Origin: CAIVSN01 sp031539165
Lineage (GTDB): Bacteria; Patescibacteriota; Gracilibacteria; BD1-5; UBA2023
Length of the DNA: 30,675 nucleotides
Reading direction: 5' to 3'
Assembly: GCA_031539165.1 (NCBI GenBank)
Contig: JAVKLK010000024.1
Coordinates: 1-30,675, forward strand
Within the stretch, counting starts at the first letter, position 1, and the number at the start of each line of letters is the position of its first letter. The notes beneath the pieces are model-generated. The model was not told the origin of the DNA and searched no databases. It saw only the letters and a program-made list of their open reading frames with translations. Made by a program: the position numbers and the translations under genes. Shown in pieces: positions 7,692 to 17,576 of the stretch.

Positions 7692-10598
7692 TTAACTCGG
7701 TAATATTCCAAGCTTTGCTTCAATCTCCATGTCCACATATTCCTTCTTTCTTCCGTACATCTTTCGAGAATATTCTTTGATAATCTTGGCAACTTCATCG
7801 TTTCTATAGGTAGTATCCCAGATGGTCTTGAGGTCAAAAGGACGAGTTGTTGCATTATCAATATTCAGCTTGCAGTATGTGGTAAAGTTCGCAATTCCTA
7901 TAATATCTTGCTGAGAAAGAAGCGGTGCGTATTCCTTCTCCAAGTATTCTGCATCTTCCGCTCCAACCTTAAAGCTCATAATAGTTCCCGCATTTCCAAA
8001 TACAGCATCCTTGATAGATGGCTTCCCGTCTTTACTCTGATTTCCTCCAATTTGAGCAATAAATTGATGGGCCATGATGAGGGCGAGATGGTACTTTCTG
8101 GCTTCGGAAAGAATTTCTCCAAAAGTATCAGTAGCAAAGTTCTGGAACTCGTCAACATAGAGGTAGAAATCTTTTCGTTTATCTTCTGGAGTATCGGCAC
8201 GACTCATAGCGGCCATGTTAATCTTTGAGACAAATATGAGACCCAGAAGCTGAGCATTCAAATCTCCAATCATTCCCTTCGAGAGATTTACCATGAGAAC
8301 CTTTTGGTCATCCATAACCTGGCGAAGGTTGAAGGCAGATTTAGGCTGTCCGATAATATTACGGATGGTAGTATTGGTGATAAACGGCCCAAACTTGGAA
8401 CTGAAGTATGGGATCATTTCTTGTTTTTCTCTATCTCCGGTAGAGGCATATTCATGCTCCCAGAAAGATTTTACTACGGGGTTTTTGACCTTGGAAACCT
8501 TGTATTTCATGAAGGCATCGTCCGTGAATAATCTCGGAACATCTATGAGAGTACCCCCTTCATCATCGTCATCCATAAGAGTGAGACATCCATTTCGGAA
8601 ATAGTGCTGAATTCTCGGTCAGAAGATTTCTTCATTAAATATCTTGATGAAGATTGATGTGGCATCGAGGGCAGCTCTATCTTTTTCGATTGCACGGAGT
8701 GCTGGATCGGTAGAGATAACCTCAAGCATATTGAGACCCATAGGGCGCTCAAAATCACCAGGGTTAAATACGATGACATCTTTGGCTCGCTCTTTTGGTG
8801 TGTAGGAAATGATGTCCTCTACGAGGTCACCGTGGGGATCAATAACCGCAAGTCCATCTCCATTCCACAAATCCTGTCTTGCAAGATACGAAAGGAATAC
8901 CGACTTACCTCCTCCAGACTTTCCTATAACGTAATGATGTCGCCCTCTGTCTTTTCGTGAGAAATACACTGGGGTTTTGATGTTTCTGTATTCATTCCAC
9001 CCCATGAGAACCCCATCCGTAAAGAGTGGGAACCCTCCGAGCTTTCTCTGCTCTGGTTGGACGACGGGATTTTTTCCAGGGTCGACTGACTTTCCTATGT
9101 TTTCCCCTTCTGTAACAACTGGGTACGTCGTTCCATCAACTCCAATGAAGTTTCTCTGCGCATCACGCAAAATGACTTTGTTCTTATCAACTTGAAGAAG
9201 AGACCCATCTTCCGTAACAACATGACCCGCCGCGTCTCGCTTATAGTCAGATAGAACCAGTGGGTTCTTTAAGACCTTGAGATTGTGAGGGGGGGCAAGC
9301 ATCTTGTAATCAAGCCATCGAACAATCGGCGATTTATTATAATTAATATCAGGGAAGTGATACATCGTAGAAAGTTCATCGACCGAAAACACGGATTTCG
9401 ATTGGAGGAATCCAATCATTCGGAAACGATAGGCAAAGTATCGGATTGGGGTGAAGAAAAAGGCAAACAGGTCTTCAATTTGTGGATTATCGAGCTTATT
9501 GTTATACTCATCGGTATACATAGACGCAGCACCAACAATGGTCTCAAGAGCATTCTTTGTACTTACTGGTTCATCAGAGGAAACAAGAAGTCGAATCGAT
9601 GCGAGAAAGGCTGGTTGCCCCGCAGACTCTCCAACGGCCTTGTGAGACTCTTGCTCCGCTTGATTGAAGATTTTATAGGAATCTCCACTCGATGCCCCTG
9701 GTGCCTGAGTTGAATCAGAAGATCCAGAGCTAGAAAAGAAATCAACAATCCAACTGAGGAATGTAAGAGGCGCTTTGATAGCTTCCCACAAAAAATTCTC
9801 TTTAAATCCTTTTTTATATTCCCCTTTCGCTACTTTTCCAGCAGAGATTTTGGCATGTTTATTCCAAGATGAGCCTCTTGGTTTAATGACAAACTGGAGC
9901 GCTGCAGAATCAGTTTTCTTGAGTGTTCCGAAGTTATTGGTCAATGTGGAGAGCGGATCGTCTTCAAAGTACTTATATGTTTTAATAGGGAAAATATCAT
10001 CGTTCACCTTTCCTATGGATGCAGCCCTTAAGGTATATCCTACTGGCTTTATATCCGGGAAATCGACCGCGCGAATCTCCCGCACTTCCGCATCTGGATA
10101 GTTTGAAGTAATCTGCTGGCTTACCAGATGGGCGTAGTCTCGATATGTCACAACATAAAATGAGAGTTGTCCTTCATGGTAAATTAACTCCATGGACACT
10201 TTCGCATGATCGAAAATATAATCAAGCAAGGAGTCCCAGAAGGTAATATTCGATATTTTAATAATCGATTTATAAAAAATCGACATGATTCCTATCTTTT
10301 CTTTGAAATCTTTTTTCGTCTCTTTTTCTTTATCGAGCTTTGAGTCGGCTCGAGGGAGCGTGATTTGCATGTAAACAAGCCTTCTTGCGTTGTATATCTC
10401 ATACATAACTCGCAGGAGCTTGAGCATGAGATAGGCAAGAACGAGTATCAGAAGCACGTTTATGATTCCACTCGCGAGAGACGCGAGAAAATCAGAAACC
10501 GATGAATCAGACGAGGCTTGCTGAGAAGGAGTGGATGGAGCTTTTCATGCGCCAGCAATTCATGCCGCATGCGCAGAGGCTATAAGTTCAAAAATCAT
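7692..10598 (-). CDS. VirD4/TraG-like type IV secretion ATPase (paralog A)
   Basis: 968-residue membrane-bound ATPase. An N-terminal hydrophobic segment (residues about 40-60) is followed by a roughly 480-residue region that I do not recognise, then a motor domain: Walker A GKSGGGKSVF near 555-563, DPHGDLVEDI, FGPRIQHYFRNG, and Walker B LYVDEFQNF. Motif order matches VirD4/TraD/TraG coupling proteins, which feed DNA or protein into type IV secretion channels. In-frame TGA codons at the N-terminus (two, near 10560 and 10545) and at about 8610 are read as Gly; the last sits in EEIFGPR, which the paralog at 18538-20934 also has, there with a normal Gly codon. The start is ATG 10598. Downstream lies the VirB2-like gene. 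No relaxase or VirB4/VirB6 gene is in the window. Confidence 0.85.
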
Positions 10599-10612
10599 AG
10601 GTTCTTTTTTTC

Positions 10613-10641
10613 ATGCTACCACTTGAGGGGGGTACGAGCAA
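10613..10641 (-). promoter_or_regulatory. Possible promoter of the VirD4-like A operon
   Basis: On the minus strand TTGCTC (10636-10641), spacer 17, TAGCAT (10613-10618), 15 bases before the ATG. Confidence 0.35.
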
Positions 10642-10671
10642 CTTTTGGAACACATTTTCGCTCTTTTTTCC

Positions 10672-10699
10672 TTTACGATTAACCCATAGGTGGTATGGT
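10672..10699 (+). promoter_or_regulatory. Possible comM promoter
   Basis: TTTACG (10672-10677), spacer 16, TATGGT (10694-10699), 35 bases before the comM ATG. Both boxes are imperfect. Confidence 0.35.
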
Positions 10700-10734
10700 A
10701 ATTGTCAGGCGCGGATGTTTTATTATTCAGCACC

Positions 10735-12204
10735 ATGCAAATTCTCTCCTCTTTTGTGCTCCATGGAATAGATGGAATTCCTGTTCATGTGGAAATTGAT
10801 ACCCAAAACGGCATTCCTCATTTTTCTATTGTGGGTCTTGGCGACACCTCCGTTCAAGAAAGTCGGGAAAGAATCCGATCTGCCATTAAAAACTCCGGAT
10901 TCTCCTTCCCAAGCAAAAGAATTACCGTCAATCTCGCCCCTGCTCATCTCCGAAAAACTGGTTCCCATCTTGATCTCGCAATAGCTCTTTGACTTATTGG
11001 ATGCACTGTCCCGGAAGATTCCAAAACAGGAATCATCGGAGAGCTGGCTCTCAATGGAGAAATTCGACGTATGATTGGGATAATTCCCCTTGTTCTATCT
11101 GCAATATCTCTCGGATTCAAGCAGGTACTTGTTCCTCGTGAGAACCTTACCGAACTGACCGGCATAGAAGGAATCTCGATTTACTGAGTAGGCTCGCTCC
11201 GAGAGGCTCAAGAAGTGTTATCTGGAAAAATGCCCATCCCCACACCACCCTCACGAGGAAGTACTCCAGACGCTTCTCCTCCCATCCTGCTCGAATCGAT
11301 ACTCTGACAGTCAGCAGCCAAACGGGCTCTTGTTTTGGCTGCAGCATGAAAACATAGCCTTCTCCTTGAGGGTCCACCCTGATCGGGCAAAAGCATGCTT
11401 GCTGGGGCAATTCAAGGAATTCTTCCGCCTCTTACTCAAGAAGAACGCATAGATGTTGGAAAAATTCATTCTATTACTGGTGTTCTTGAGTCTGGAATGC
11501 CATTTCGTAGGCCATTTCGTCAAATTCATAGAGGGGCGAGTTTTTCGAGTGTATTCTGAGGCGGAACTCTCTGTCGACCTTGAGAAACAAGCCTTGCTCA
11601 TGCTTGAGTTCTCTTCGTAGATGAGCTTCTTGAACTCGATAAACGAATTATCGAATGATTCCGAGAGCCTTTAGAGTCATGAATGGTTCATATCTCTCGG
11701 GTGCATGGGAAATATTCCTATCCTGCACAATGTATGCTCATTGGAGCATGCAATCCATGCCCTTGCGGATTCCTCTGAGATGAACGACATCCCTGCACTG
11801 ATAGTTCGTCAGAAATCACCAAATACAGAGGACGTCTTTCTTGACCAATTCTCGACAGAATTGATATCCACCTGCTGGTTCCTCGTATTCATCCTCACGA
11901 GCTGTCCTCCAGCTCTTCAGAATATACTACAAAAAGTGCGGCGGAAGTTGTCGCACAGGCACATTCTCGAGCAATCATGCGACAAGGGAAAAGTAACGCA
12001 CATCTTAGCCCGGAAGAGACTCACTCACTTGATATAGACACGGCAGCAAAGCAACTTCTCCTACAATGAGTGGAGCGCCTCGCTCTTTCCATTCGGGGAT
12101 ATCATAGAATTCTTCGTCTCAGCCGAACCATTGCAGACTTGGAGTGAGCAAAAATAATAGCCTGCGAACATGTGTCCGAGGCTATCTGATATCGAAGAAG
12201 ATAG
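10735..12204 (+). CDS. comM: ComM/YifB-family AAA+ ATPase (Mg-chelatase-like)
   Basis: ComM is a hexameric helicase that promotes branch migration during integration of taken-up DNA in natural transformation. The 489-residue product has the N-terminal Lon-protease-like domain (VGLGDTSVQESRERIRSAIK), Walker A GPPGSGKS at about 213-220, Walker B VLFVDELLE, the ACNPCPCGFLG motif, the sensor stretch GPILDRIDIH and the C-terminal RGYHRILRLSRTIADLEG. Length is usual (about 500). Fifteen TGA codons are in frame, the most of any gene counted here; the one at 11380-11382 encodes Walker A Gly216. Standard code would reduce it to fragments. It is convergent with the next gene, with only 2 bases between the stops. 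Confidence 0.95.
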
Positions 12205-12206
12205 AA

Positions 12207-13253
12207 CTATTTCTGACGAAGTTGATACATATTTCGTCCAACACGCTCAATATATTTCCTATTTTGAAGATTCATGTAAATCGTGCTTGTCTTCACCTGT
12301 CGAACCTTAAGCACCTTGTTGATTATATCCTCTGTAGCGAGAGGCGCCTTAGCCTTCTCAAATACATCCATGATTACATCAAGGACAGTACCTGGCTTAT
12401 ACCCCCATTCTTTTAGAACGTAGATACCCCGACCTATCAAGACGAATTCGTTATTTCGAATCAATTCATTATGAATTGTTGCAACTTTCACCGCCTCCTT
12501 GAAATGTTCGGAGATAGCGTTGGTGATATCCACAAAATGCATTGCTTCTTTGCGTTTCTTCAAGACGTATATTGCTTTGTCCTTGAGAGTTGCCGGGTTC
12601 AAAATTTTCCACTTCTCCAATCCAACAAACCGCTCTTCTCCCTTTACAATATCCAAGAAAATATCGAGCGCTGAATCAATCAAAAGAATATCAATCTTCC
12701 CGAATTGAGCAAAGAGATTGATTTTTATCATTTCATAGAGCATCGTATTCTCCATGATATCTCCTCGCTTTTTAAGCGCTTTTATCGCTTCTTTGTGAAT
12801 TTCTCCAATCACTCGGCGGTTAACCTCAGGGAGAGTAAAATAGGTTCGAGTTCCAAGTTGTGGCTTAGATTTTTGTATATTAAAATCTGATTGGAGGACC
12901 ACCTCTATAATTCCTTGATTTACTTCTTGATTGAGTCCAAGATCTGCAATAACTGCCGCAACGAGACGATCTCTCGTCAGAAGACCACCGTGCATCCGAA
13001 GAGCAGCCTCTCCAGCCGCCTGAATTTCAAGGAGCTTGGAAGATTTAATAATTCTTCCGATTTTTCGAATTCCAACATCCTCGATTTGACGAACCCGTTC
13101 TCGGGTAATTCCATAATCGTCACCAATAGACTGGAGCGTCTCTGGTTCACTTATAAGCCCGATTCGACGGGTAATAACCGCTTTCTCCTTCTCAGTTAGT
13201 CCCTCCAAAACTGCCAGGAAGCCAGAATGTACTTCGTTTGAAACGAGTGCCAT
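12207..13253 (-). CDS. Sigma-region-4 / HARE-HTH transcription regulator
   Basis: 348-residue DNA-binding protein. Residues about 18-75 (LTEKEKAVITRRIGL...ITRERVRQIEDVGIRKI) are a clear sigma-70 region 4 helix-turn-helix, the part that contacts the -35 element, but sigma region 2 is missing. Residues about 225-290 (AIYVLKKRKEAMHFVDITNAI...LIGRGIYVLKEWG) resemble the HARE-HTH domain found in the RNA polymerase delta subunit. A last winged-helix-like segment (LATEDIINKVLKVRQVKTSTIYMNL) follows. It may act as an RNA polymerase accessory factor. There is no in-frame TGA. The start is ATG 13253, preferred over TTG 13259. A promoter-like sequence lies at 13282-13311. Stop codon is 2 bases from the convergent comM stop. 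Confidence 0.8.
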   Translation of the reverse strand: MALVSNEVHSGFLAVLEGLTEKEKAVITRRIGLISEPETLQSIGDDYGITRERVRQIEDVGIRKIGRIIKSSKLLEIQAAGEAALRMHGGLLTRDRLVAAVIADLGLNQEVNQGIIEVVLQSDFNIQKSKPQLGTRTYFTLPEVNRRVIGEIHKEAIKALKKRGDIMENTMLYEMIKINLFAQFGKIDILLIDSALDIFLDIVKGEERFVGLEKWKILNPATLKDKAIYVLKKRKEAMHFVDITNAISEHFKEAVKVATIHNELIRNNEFVLIGRGIYVLKEWGYKPGTVLDVIMDVFEKAKAPLATEDIINKVLKVRQVKTSTIYMNLQNRKYIERVGRNMYQLRQK

Positions 13254-13281
13254 AGGCAAGATTTAAATATAACTACCAAAT

Positions 13282-13311
13282 AGTGTATATGGCGAAAAGT
13301 CCAAAAGTCAA
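13282..13311 (-). promoter_or_regulatory. Promoter of the sigma-region-4/HARE-HTH gene
   Basis: Minus-strand TTGACT (13306-13311), spacer 18, TACACT (13282-13287), 29 bases before the ATG. The rest of 13254-13353 holds nothing else I can identify. Confidence 0.5.
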
Positions 13312-13353
13312 GAATTATTCTTTTCTGTTCTTTCGAGAACAAAAATTGGCGAG

Positions 13354-13971
13354 CTACACAGGAAGGCTCATGTTTTTTTTGTCTGTTGGCCCCTTCTCCA
13401 AAAGGTTTCTATACTCTTCAAACTGAGCGTCGGTAGTTTGACTATTTTCGATATACAACGTGCTTAAAACTTCTTGCTTCTGAGCCCTAAAAGCAAGAAT
13501 TCATCCAACACAGACTAAAATAGATCCAACAAGCGCATACACTGGGGTCTCATAGTACACGATATCCTTACTAAAATACGAGAGAGTATACATGAAATTC
13601 ATGGCAAGGAGAATAAGAGCCATTTGAAGAGCTCCGAAAAATATCACACTCGCTGGGTCAGAAATAGGAATTCAAAATTTTTGCTTTACCATCTCTTTGG
13701 TGCGGTGAGAAAGTGTCACAATAGCGAGACTGAGAGCGCAAAGAAGGAGAAGTACCCCCAATCATCGTAAAAATCGAGAAAATAGGGAAAAACTCTGAAC
13801 TGCATCTATAGCAAACCAAGGAGCAAAAAAAGTGGCGAGCACAAAAATTTCGCCAAGAATAACAAATCGATACGGGACGCTCAGATGAAGGAAGTTGAAT
13901 GAGAGGCTCGCACTCAGGATGCTGAGCCGGTGTCTCAGCTTTCGATATCGGGAATTCGTTTGATAGTTCAT
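13354..13971 (-). CDS. Unrecognised four-TM membrane protein
   Basis: 205-residue protein of unknown family. After a basic N-terminus (NSRYRKLRHRL) there are about four hydrophobic segments: FVILGEIFVLATFFAPWFAI, GVLLLLCALSLAIVTL, a third near ASVIFFGALQMALILLAM, and VYALVGSILVCVGGILAF, then a soluble charged tail of about 55 residues. Three in-frame TGA codons (Gly) join it. A promoter-like element lies just upstream (13987-14014). No motif suggests an enzymatic role; an inner-membrane structural or sensor protein would fit. It does not seem linked to its neighbours. Confidence 0.75.
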
Positions 13972-13986
13972 ACAGTTGATGCTAGA

Positions 13987-14014
13987 GGTATACTGAAATT
14001 GTGGAAATAGTAAA
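13987..14014 (-). promoter_or_regulatory. Possible promoter of the four-TM protein gene
   Basis: Minus-strand TTTACT (14009-14014), spacer 16, TATACC (13987-13992), 15 bases before the ATG. Confidence 0.4.
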
Positions 14015-14025
14015 CGAGGCCGACG

Positions 14026-14054
14026 TTGACTTTATTCAAATCTGTCGTTAGATG
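14026..14054 (+). promoter_or_regulatory. Possible promoter of the pilin unit
   Basis: TTGACT (14026-14031), spacer 17, TAGATG (14049-14054). Transcription would start near 14061, giving the prepilin gene a leader of about 275 bases, or starting at ATG 14060 if the longer reading frame is used. The -10 is weak. Confidence 0.35.
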
Positions 14055-14356
14055 TGTGTATGCAATCGAGGCGACCACAAGACAATCTCTGGTATACCGT
14101 ATCTCTCTTGATACTTGGTTTTTTGAAGACGCTCTTTCAGAGCATCTGGTATAGCATACTGGCAATCTTCGGAAAAACAAAAAGCCGACTCTTGGAGGGG
14201 AATCATTTCGTACGAAGTCTTCACTTTCTCTTCTACGAATACCCAAAATCTTTCTGGAAAAAGCCAACGGGAATTGGAATGGGTCGAAGTATTGGGACGC
14301 TTGTGCTCTATTTTTTGGGGAAATCAAAGTACTTCATGGATGATTCAACGAAACAT
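14048..14356 (-). CDS. Doubtful small ORF antisense to the pilin leader
   Basis: With TGA = Gly the minus strand is open for 102 codons from ATG 14356 to TAA 14048. The product has a normal soluble composition (for example EEKVKTSYEMIPLQESAF and IPDALKERLQKTKYQERYG). The plus strand is open over the same stretch in the exactly codon-aligned frame, so one of the two is a shadow. The minus reading looks more like a protein, but it overlaps the prepilin start by 21 bases and uses CGT rather than the CGA typical of this genome. The plus reading has better codon use but would put about 90 residues before the prepilin leader. If neither is real, 13972-14335 is simply an untranslated leader. Confidence 0.35.
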
Positions 14357-15541
14357 CCACTTTCTGCAAAAATATCAAAGAAAGGATTTACTCTTCTGGA
14401 GATGCTTCTGTCAATTACGGTATTTTCTGTGATTCTTATTCTCGCATTTGCTGCATTTGGAAACATCTCTGTAAGCAAACAAAAGATTCTCGGGGATGTC
14501 GATGTATACGAACAGCTCTACACAGCTCTGGAGCAGCTCTCTAGCACCATAAAAGAAGGAGGGGATATAGACTACGAGGAATACTTCAATCGTAGGATGC
14601 TCGGAACAACGCTTTCTGGATGACACTACTCGATAAAGAGTGGTTACGGGAATTATGGTCAAGGTTGAGACATCTCGCTTGATCCACCAACCGGATGATC
14701 TTTTTGAAGTTCTTTCTATTTCTGTCGAAGTTCTCCAGGAGAGATGCTCTGAGGAGAAGGTTGTTACGGAACGGGAGCTCTGAACTCATCAAATGGAACA
14801 CAAAATGGAATTCAGCAGCGGTATGGACAATACCGCCTTCAGTTCATAGACTACAACAAATTTGGATCCGACGATGCGGCAAATTGTGCTGCTCGAGGAG
14901 CACCAGGACGCCAACTTGGAGACCAAAACTGTGATGGGAGTATCCAGGGGGACGAGGACGATGAAGATCTGGGAAAGGGTCCCGAATCCTTCACGGGTGG
15001 CGTTGGAATGCCAGAGCTCTATCTTATACAAAAAGGACAGACGAATCCTATTCGAACATTATTTCGGCTCTCCATCGAACGGGATCCTGATGCTCCAGCA
15101 TCGGCAACGTGCGACACTTCATCTGGAACTGGGAGTGGCTGTATAGGAAGACTCCAAATGCGGAAGCTCATAGGAAGAGATCTTTGAAGCCTTCATGGAG
15201 TCGGTAGCACTCCTGTCTATGATGGACAAGTAGACACATGGGAATGTCTTGCCGGATACCCGTGTACTCGAGACTGATTCTCCGGAAGAAAGCTTCCCTG
15301 ACTAGCGGATACGGAATGGGTAAATCTCTTTTGATCCGATATTCATGTTCGCTCGGTTGCATTCTTCCCAAGTCCGAGTCAAGATTACACTCTCGCATGG
15401 AAGGAGTGACAGAGCAACCTGTCTAACCCGTTTGTTCGAGTGTCAATAACTCTCGGTTACAGCTGGAAAAAACGAAAACTCCTCCACCTCGACGGCCCAG
15501 AGATTCATACCACCACTACCCTGAATTTGACCAAAAAATAA
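14336..15541 (+). CDS. Type IV prepilin-like protein with an EF-hand-type loop
   Basis: 401-residue exported protein. Its N-terminus has the prepilin peptidase motif: basic leader ending KKG, then FTLLEMLLSITVFSVILILAF, with cleavage expected after Gly17 and Glu at +5 as in type IV pilins and pseudopilins. The large C-terminal domain is Cys- and Gly-rich, and at 14921-14956 encodes DQNCDGSIQGDE, which fits the 12-residue calcium loop (acidic or Asn at 1, 3 and 5, Gly at 6, Ile at 8, Glu at 12). Ten in-frame TGA codons are read as Gly. The start at ATG 14336 gives a normal-length leader; the frame is open further upstream to 14060. The TAA overlaps the next ATG by one base, so it is in an operon with the PilX-like gene. 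Confidence 0.82.
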
Positions 15542-16590
15542 TGCTCTCCCTCCGCAATACGACAGGCTCGGCCCTCATTGTTAGCATCGTTCTCATGGGA
15601 ACTCTGATTCTCATGATGATTTTTCTCATGGAACGCCTTGTTCCTTCAAGTAGAAATGTTCGCGGAATAGAAAATTCAACCATTGCAGCCTATTCAGCAC
15701 AAAGCGGAATAGAAAAAAGTCTGTCTACTCTAAGCATACGAAATCCCTGACACAGTCTTTCTGGAGCAGCGTTCCAGAATCTCTCAAGCTCCGGAGCTGG
15801 AAGCATAGGAAGATGGGGATACGCCGTTCAAGAAACAGGAAATATTATTCCTCTTCCTGGCACAGGGACGAGCGAATTTGATACAAATTGGAATAGCATA
15901 GGACCGGGAAGGCCTGTGCAGCTCTATATTCCTCAAAGTTTTGTACTAGGAACGACGAACCTTTCTACAGTTCAGATTGATTTACGAGTCCCCAAGCTAT
16001 GAACCACTGATGCGAAGGCGGGTGATTCGTCTTCCACCACATTCCATACGGGAAGTTCCAATGTGACCGTAGTAAATGTAATTTTTTCAAATGGAACAAC
16101 TATTTTGAGCCCGGACTATCAAACAAACTGCTGAGGGTGAGCCCAAGAAAAGTGACTCACCGCTGATAGAATAAATACCTCTCCAGTGAATGGATTAGGA
16201 AATGTCTGTATGAAGGAAATTGGAGGCGGGGGAAATCAGCAGCTTTCGGACTATCTTAACACGCACTCAAGTTTCTGCGCTGCCTGATGCACACTCAAGT
16301 TCAGCGTAATCTCTAGCCTGAAGAATGCCGAATCTGGCAATCCGTCACTTCCCTATATTGAGTATAGAATGAGAAAGCAAAATTCATCTTTGAATCTCAA
16401 TGACTGTCTAAAAACCTATTCCAGCACCTCCTCTCCATCAAGTTGTAGCATAGAGCTCGATGCCCCTCTTCCTCTTCAGTTCACTCAGATAAACTCTGAA
16501 TGAACCGTTCTTGGATTCCGCCGATCAATACGCCGAGTAATAGAACAACTGACAACGGCAGAGGGCCTGGATTTTACCGTGTTTCAGTAA
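15541..16590 (+). CDS. PilX/GspK-like minor pilin or pilus assembly protein
   Basis: 349-residue protein with one N-terminal membrane helix (GSALIVSIVLMGTLILMMIF) directly followed by a stretch ending AAYSAQSGIEKSL. That arrangement is typical of PilX and GspK N-termini, in which the helix is followed by a Y-A-A/Q-S-G-(I/R)E pattern. The rest is Ser/Thr/Asn-rich, with several Cys that could form disulfides outside the cell. Seven in-frame TGA codons, three of them within 25 bases of each other near 16130-16160, are read as Gly. The gene overlaps the prepilin stop by one base and is followed after 11 bases by the rluD-like gene. It probably sits in the tip complex or secretion apparatus with the upstream prepilin. 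Confidence 0.7.
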
Positions 16591-16601
16591 AATTCCCATC
16601 C

Positions 16602-17576
16602 ATGCGAGAAATCCAAATAGAATTGAACGACGCAGATCAGCGAATTGACCGGTATCTCCGCAAATATCTCCCAGGAGCATCGCTTGGATATATTTATAAG
16701 CTCGCTCGAACCGGGAAGGTGAAGCTCAATGGCAAACGTGTCGATAATGAAACCCGCATTCAGAAAGATGACGTTCTCAAGATATTTCTTCATGACGAAG
16801 AGATTGCTTGATTTCAAAAGGAAGCTCTTCCTCTCGAAATTCCTAAAAGCTCGAATTTCTCAGAATGGATTCTTTTCGAAGATGACGATCTTCTTGTAGT
16901 ACAGAAGCCACCAAACATGAATGTTCATCCCTGAGACCACAAGACAAAAGAAATCTCACTTATTCAGCTCGCATCAGATTATTTTGGAGGAAAGTATACT
17001 TCTCAAACATTCAGCCCATCACTCGTACATCGTCTCGATAGAGATACGAGTGGGGCCTTGCTCATAGCAAAAAATCGTCCTTCTCTCAACGTCTTGCTCG
17101 AACAACTTCAGTCTCACTCCATCGAAAAAACCTACCTCTGTATCGTAGTTTGAAAACCAGAAAAAGCACGAGATACTATTCGACTCCCCCTTCTCAGAGT
17201 CGAGAATGCTCACCGAGAATCAAAAGTCAAAGTAGACAAAAATGGACAGCGAGCTGTAACGCATTATCAAACTTGTGCCCAAGGGGAAAAACTCTCTCTT
17301 ATACGAGTACAGCTTGAAACAGGAAGAATGCATCAAATCAGGGTGCATCTCGCCTCACTATGATGTCCCATTTTGGGCGACTCTGCCTATGGTATAGCTC
17401 AGAAAAATTTGGAGTTTCTCGGGAGGGGCGGAAGACAAATGCTCCATGCAGCAGAATTGAGCTTCATACACCCAAAAACTGGTCAAACCATGCGAGTAAA
17501 AGCCCCCATTCCTGCTGACATGCAGAAATGCATTCAGAGTTACTTCCCGGAACTCTGAGCGTTAGAGGCTTGGTAA
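16602..17576 (+). CDS. rluD: RluA/RluD-family 23S rRNA pseudouridine synthase
   Basis: Isomerises uridine to pseudouridine in large-subunit rRNA. The 324-residue product has an N-terminal S4 RNA-binding domain (RIDRYLRKYLPGASLGYIYKLARTGKV is split across about residues 13-40), the catalytic motif HRLDRDTSGALLIAK with its Asp, LETGRMHQIRVHLAS and GDSAYG. Length is right for RluD. Five in-frame TGA codons are Gly. The last lies near the C-terminus, so the real stop is TAA 17574, seven codons beyond the standard-code stop. The last 37 bases overlap the convergent minus-strand gene. RluC or another RluA-family member cannot be excluded. Confidence 0.9.

Noticed and set aside
13968..14327. 119-codon minus-strand ORF over the pilin leader
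   Set aside because: It overlaps the start of the four-TM gene, has shadow-like composition and a different frame from the better 14048-14356 candidate.
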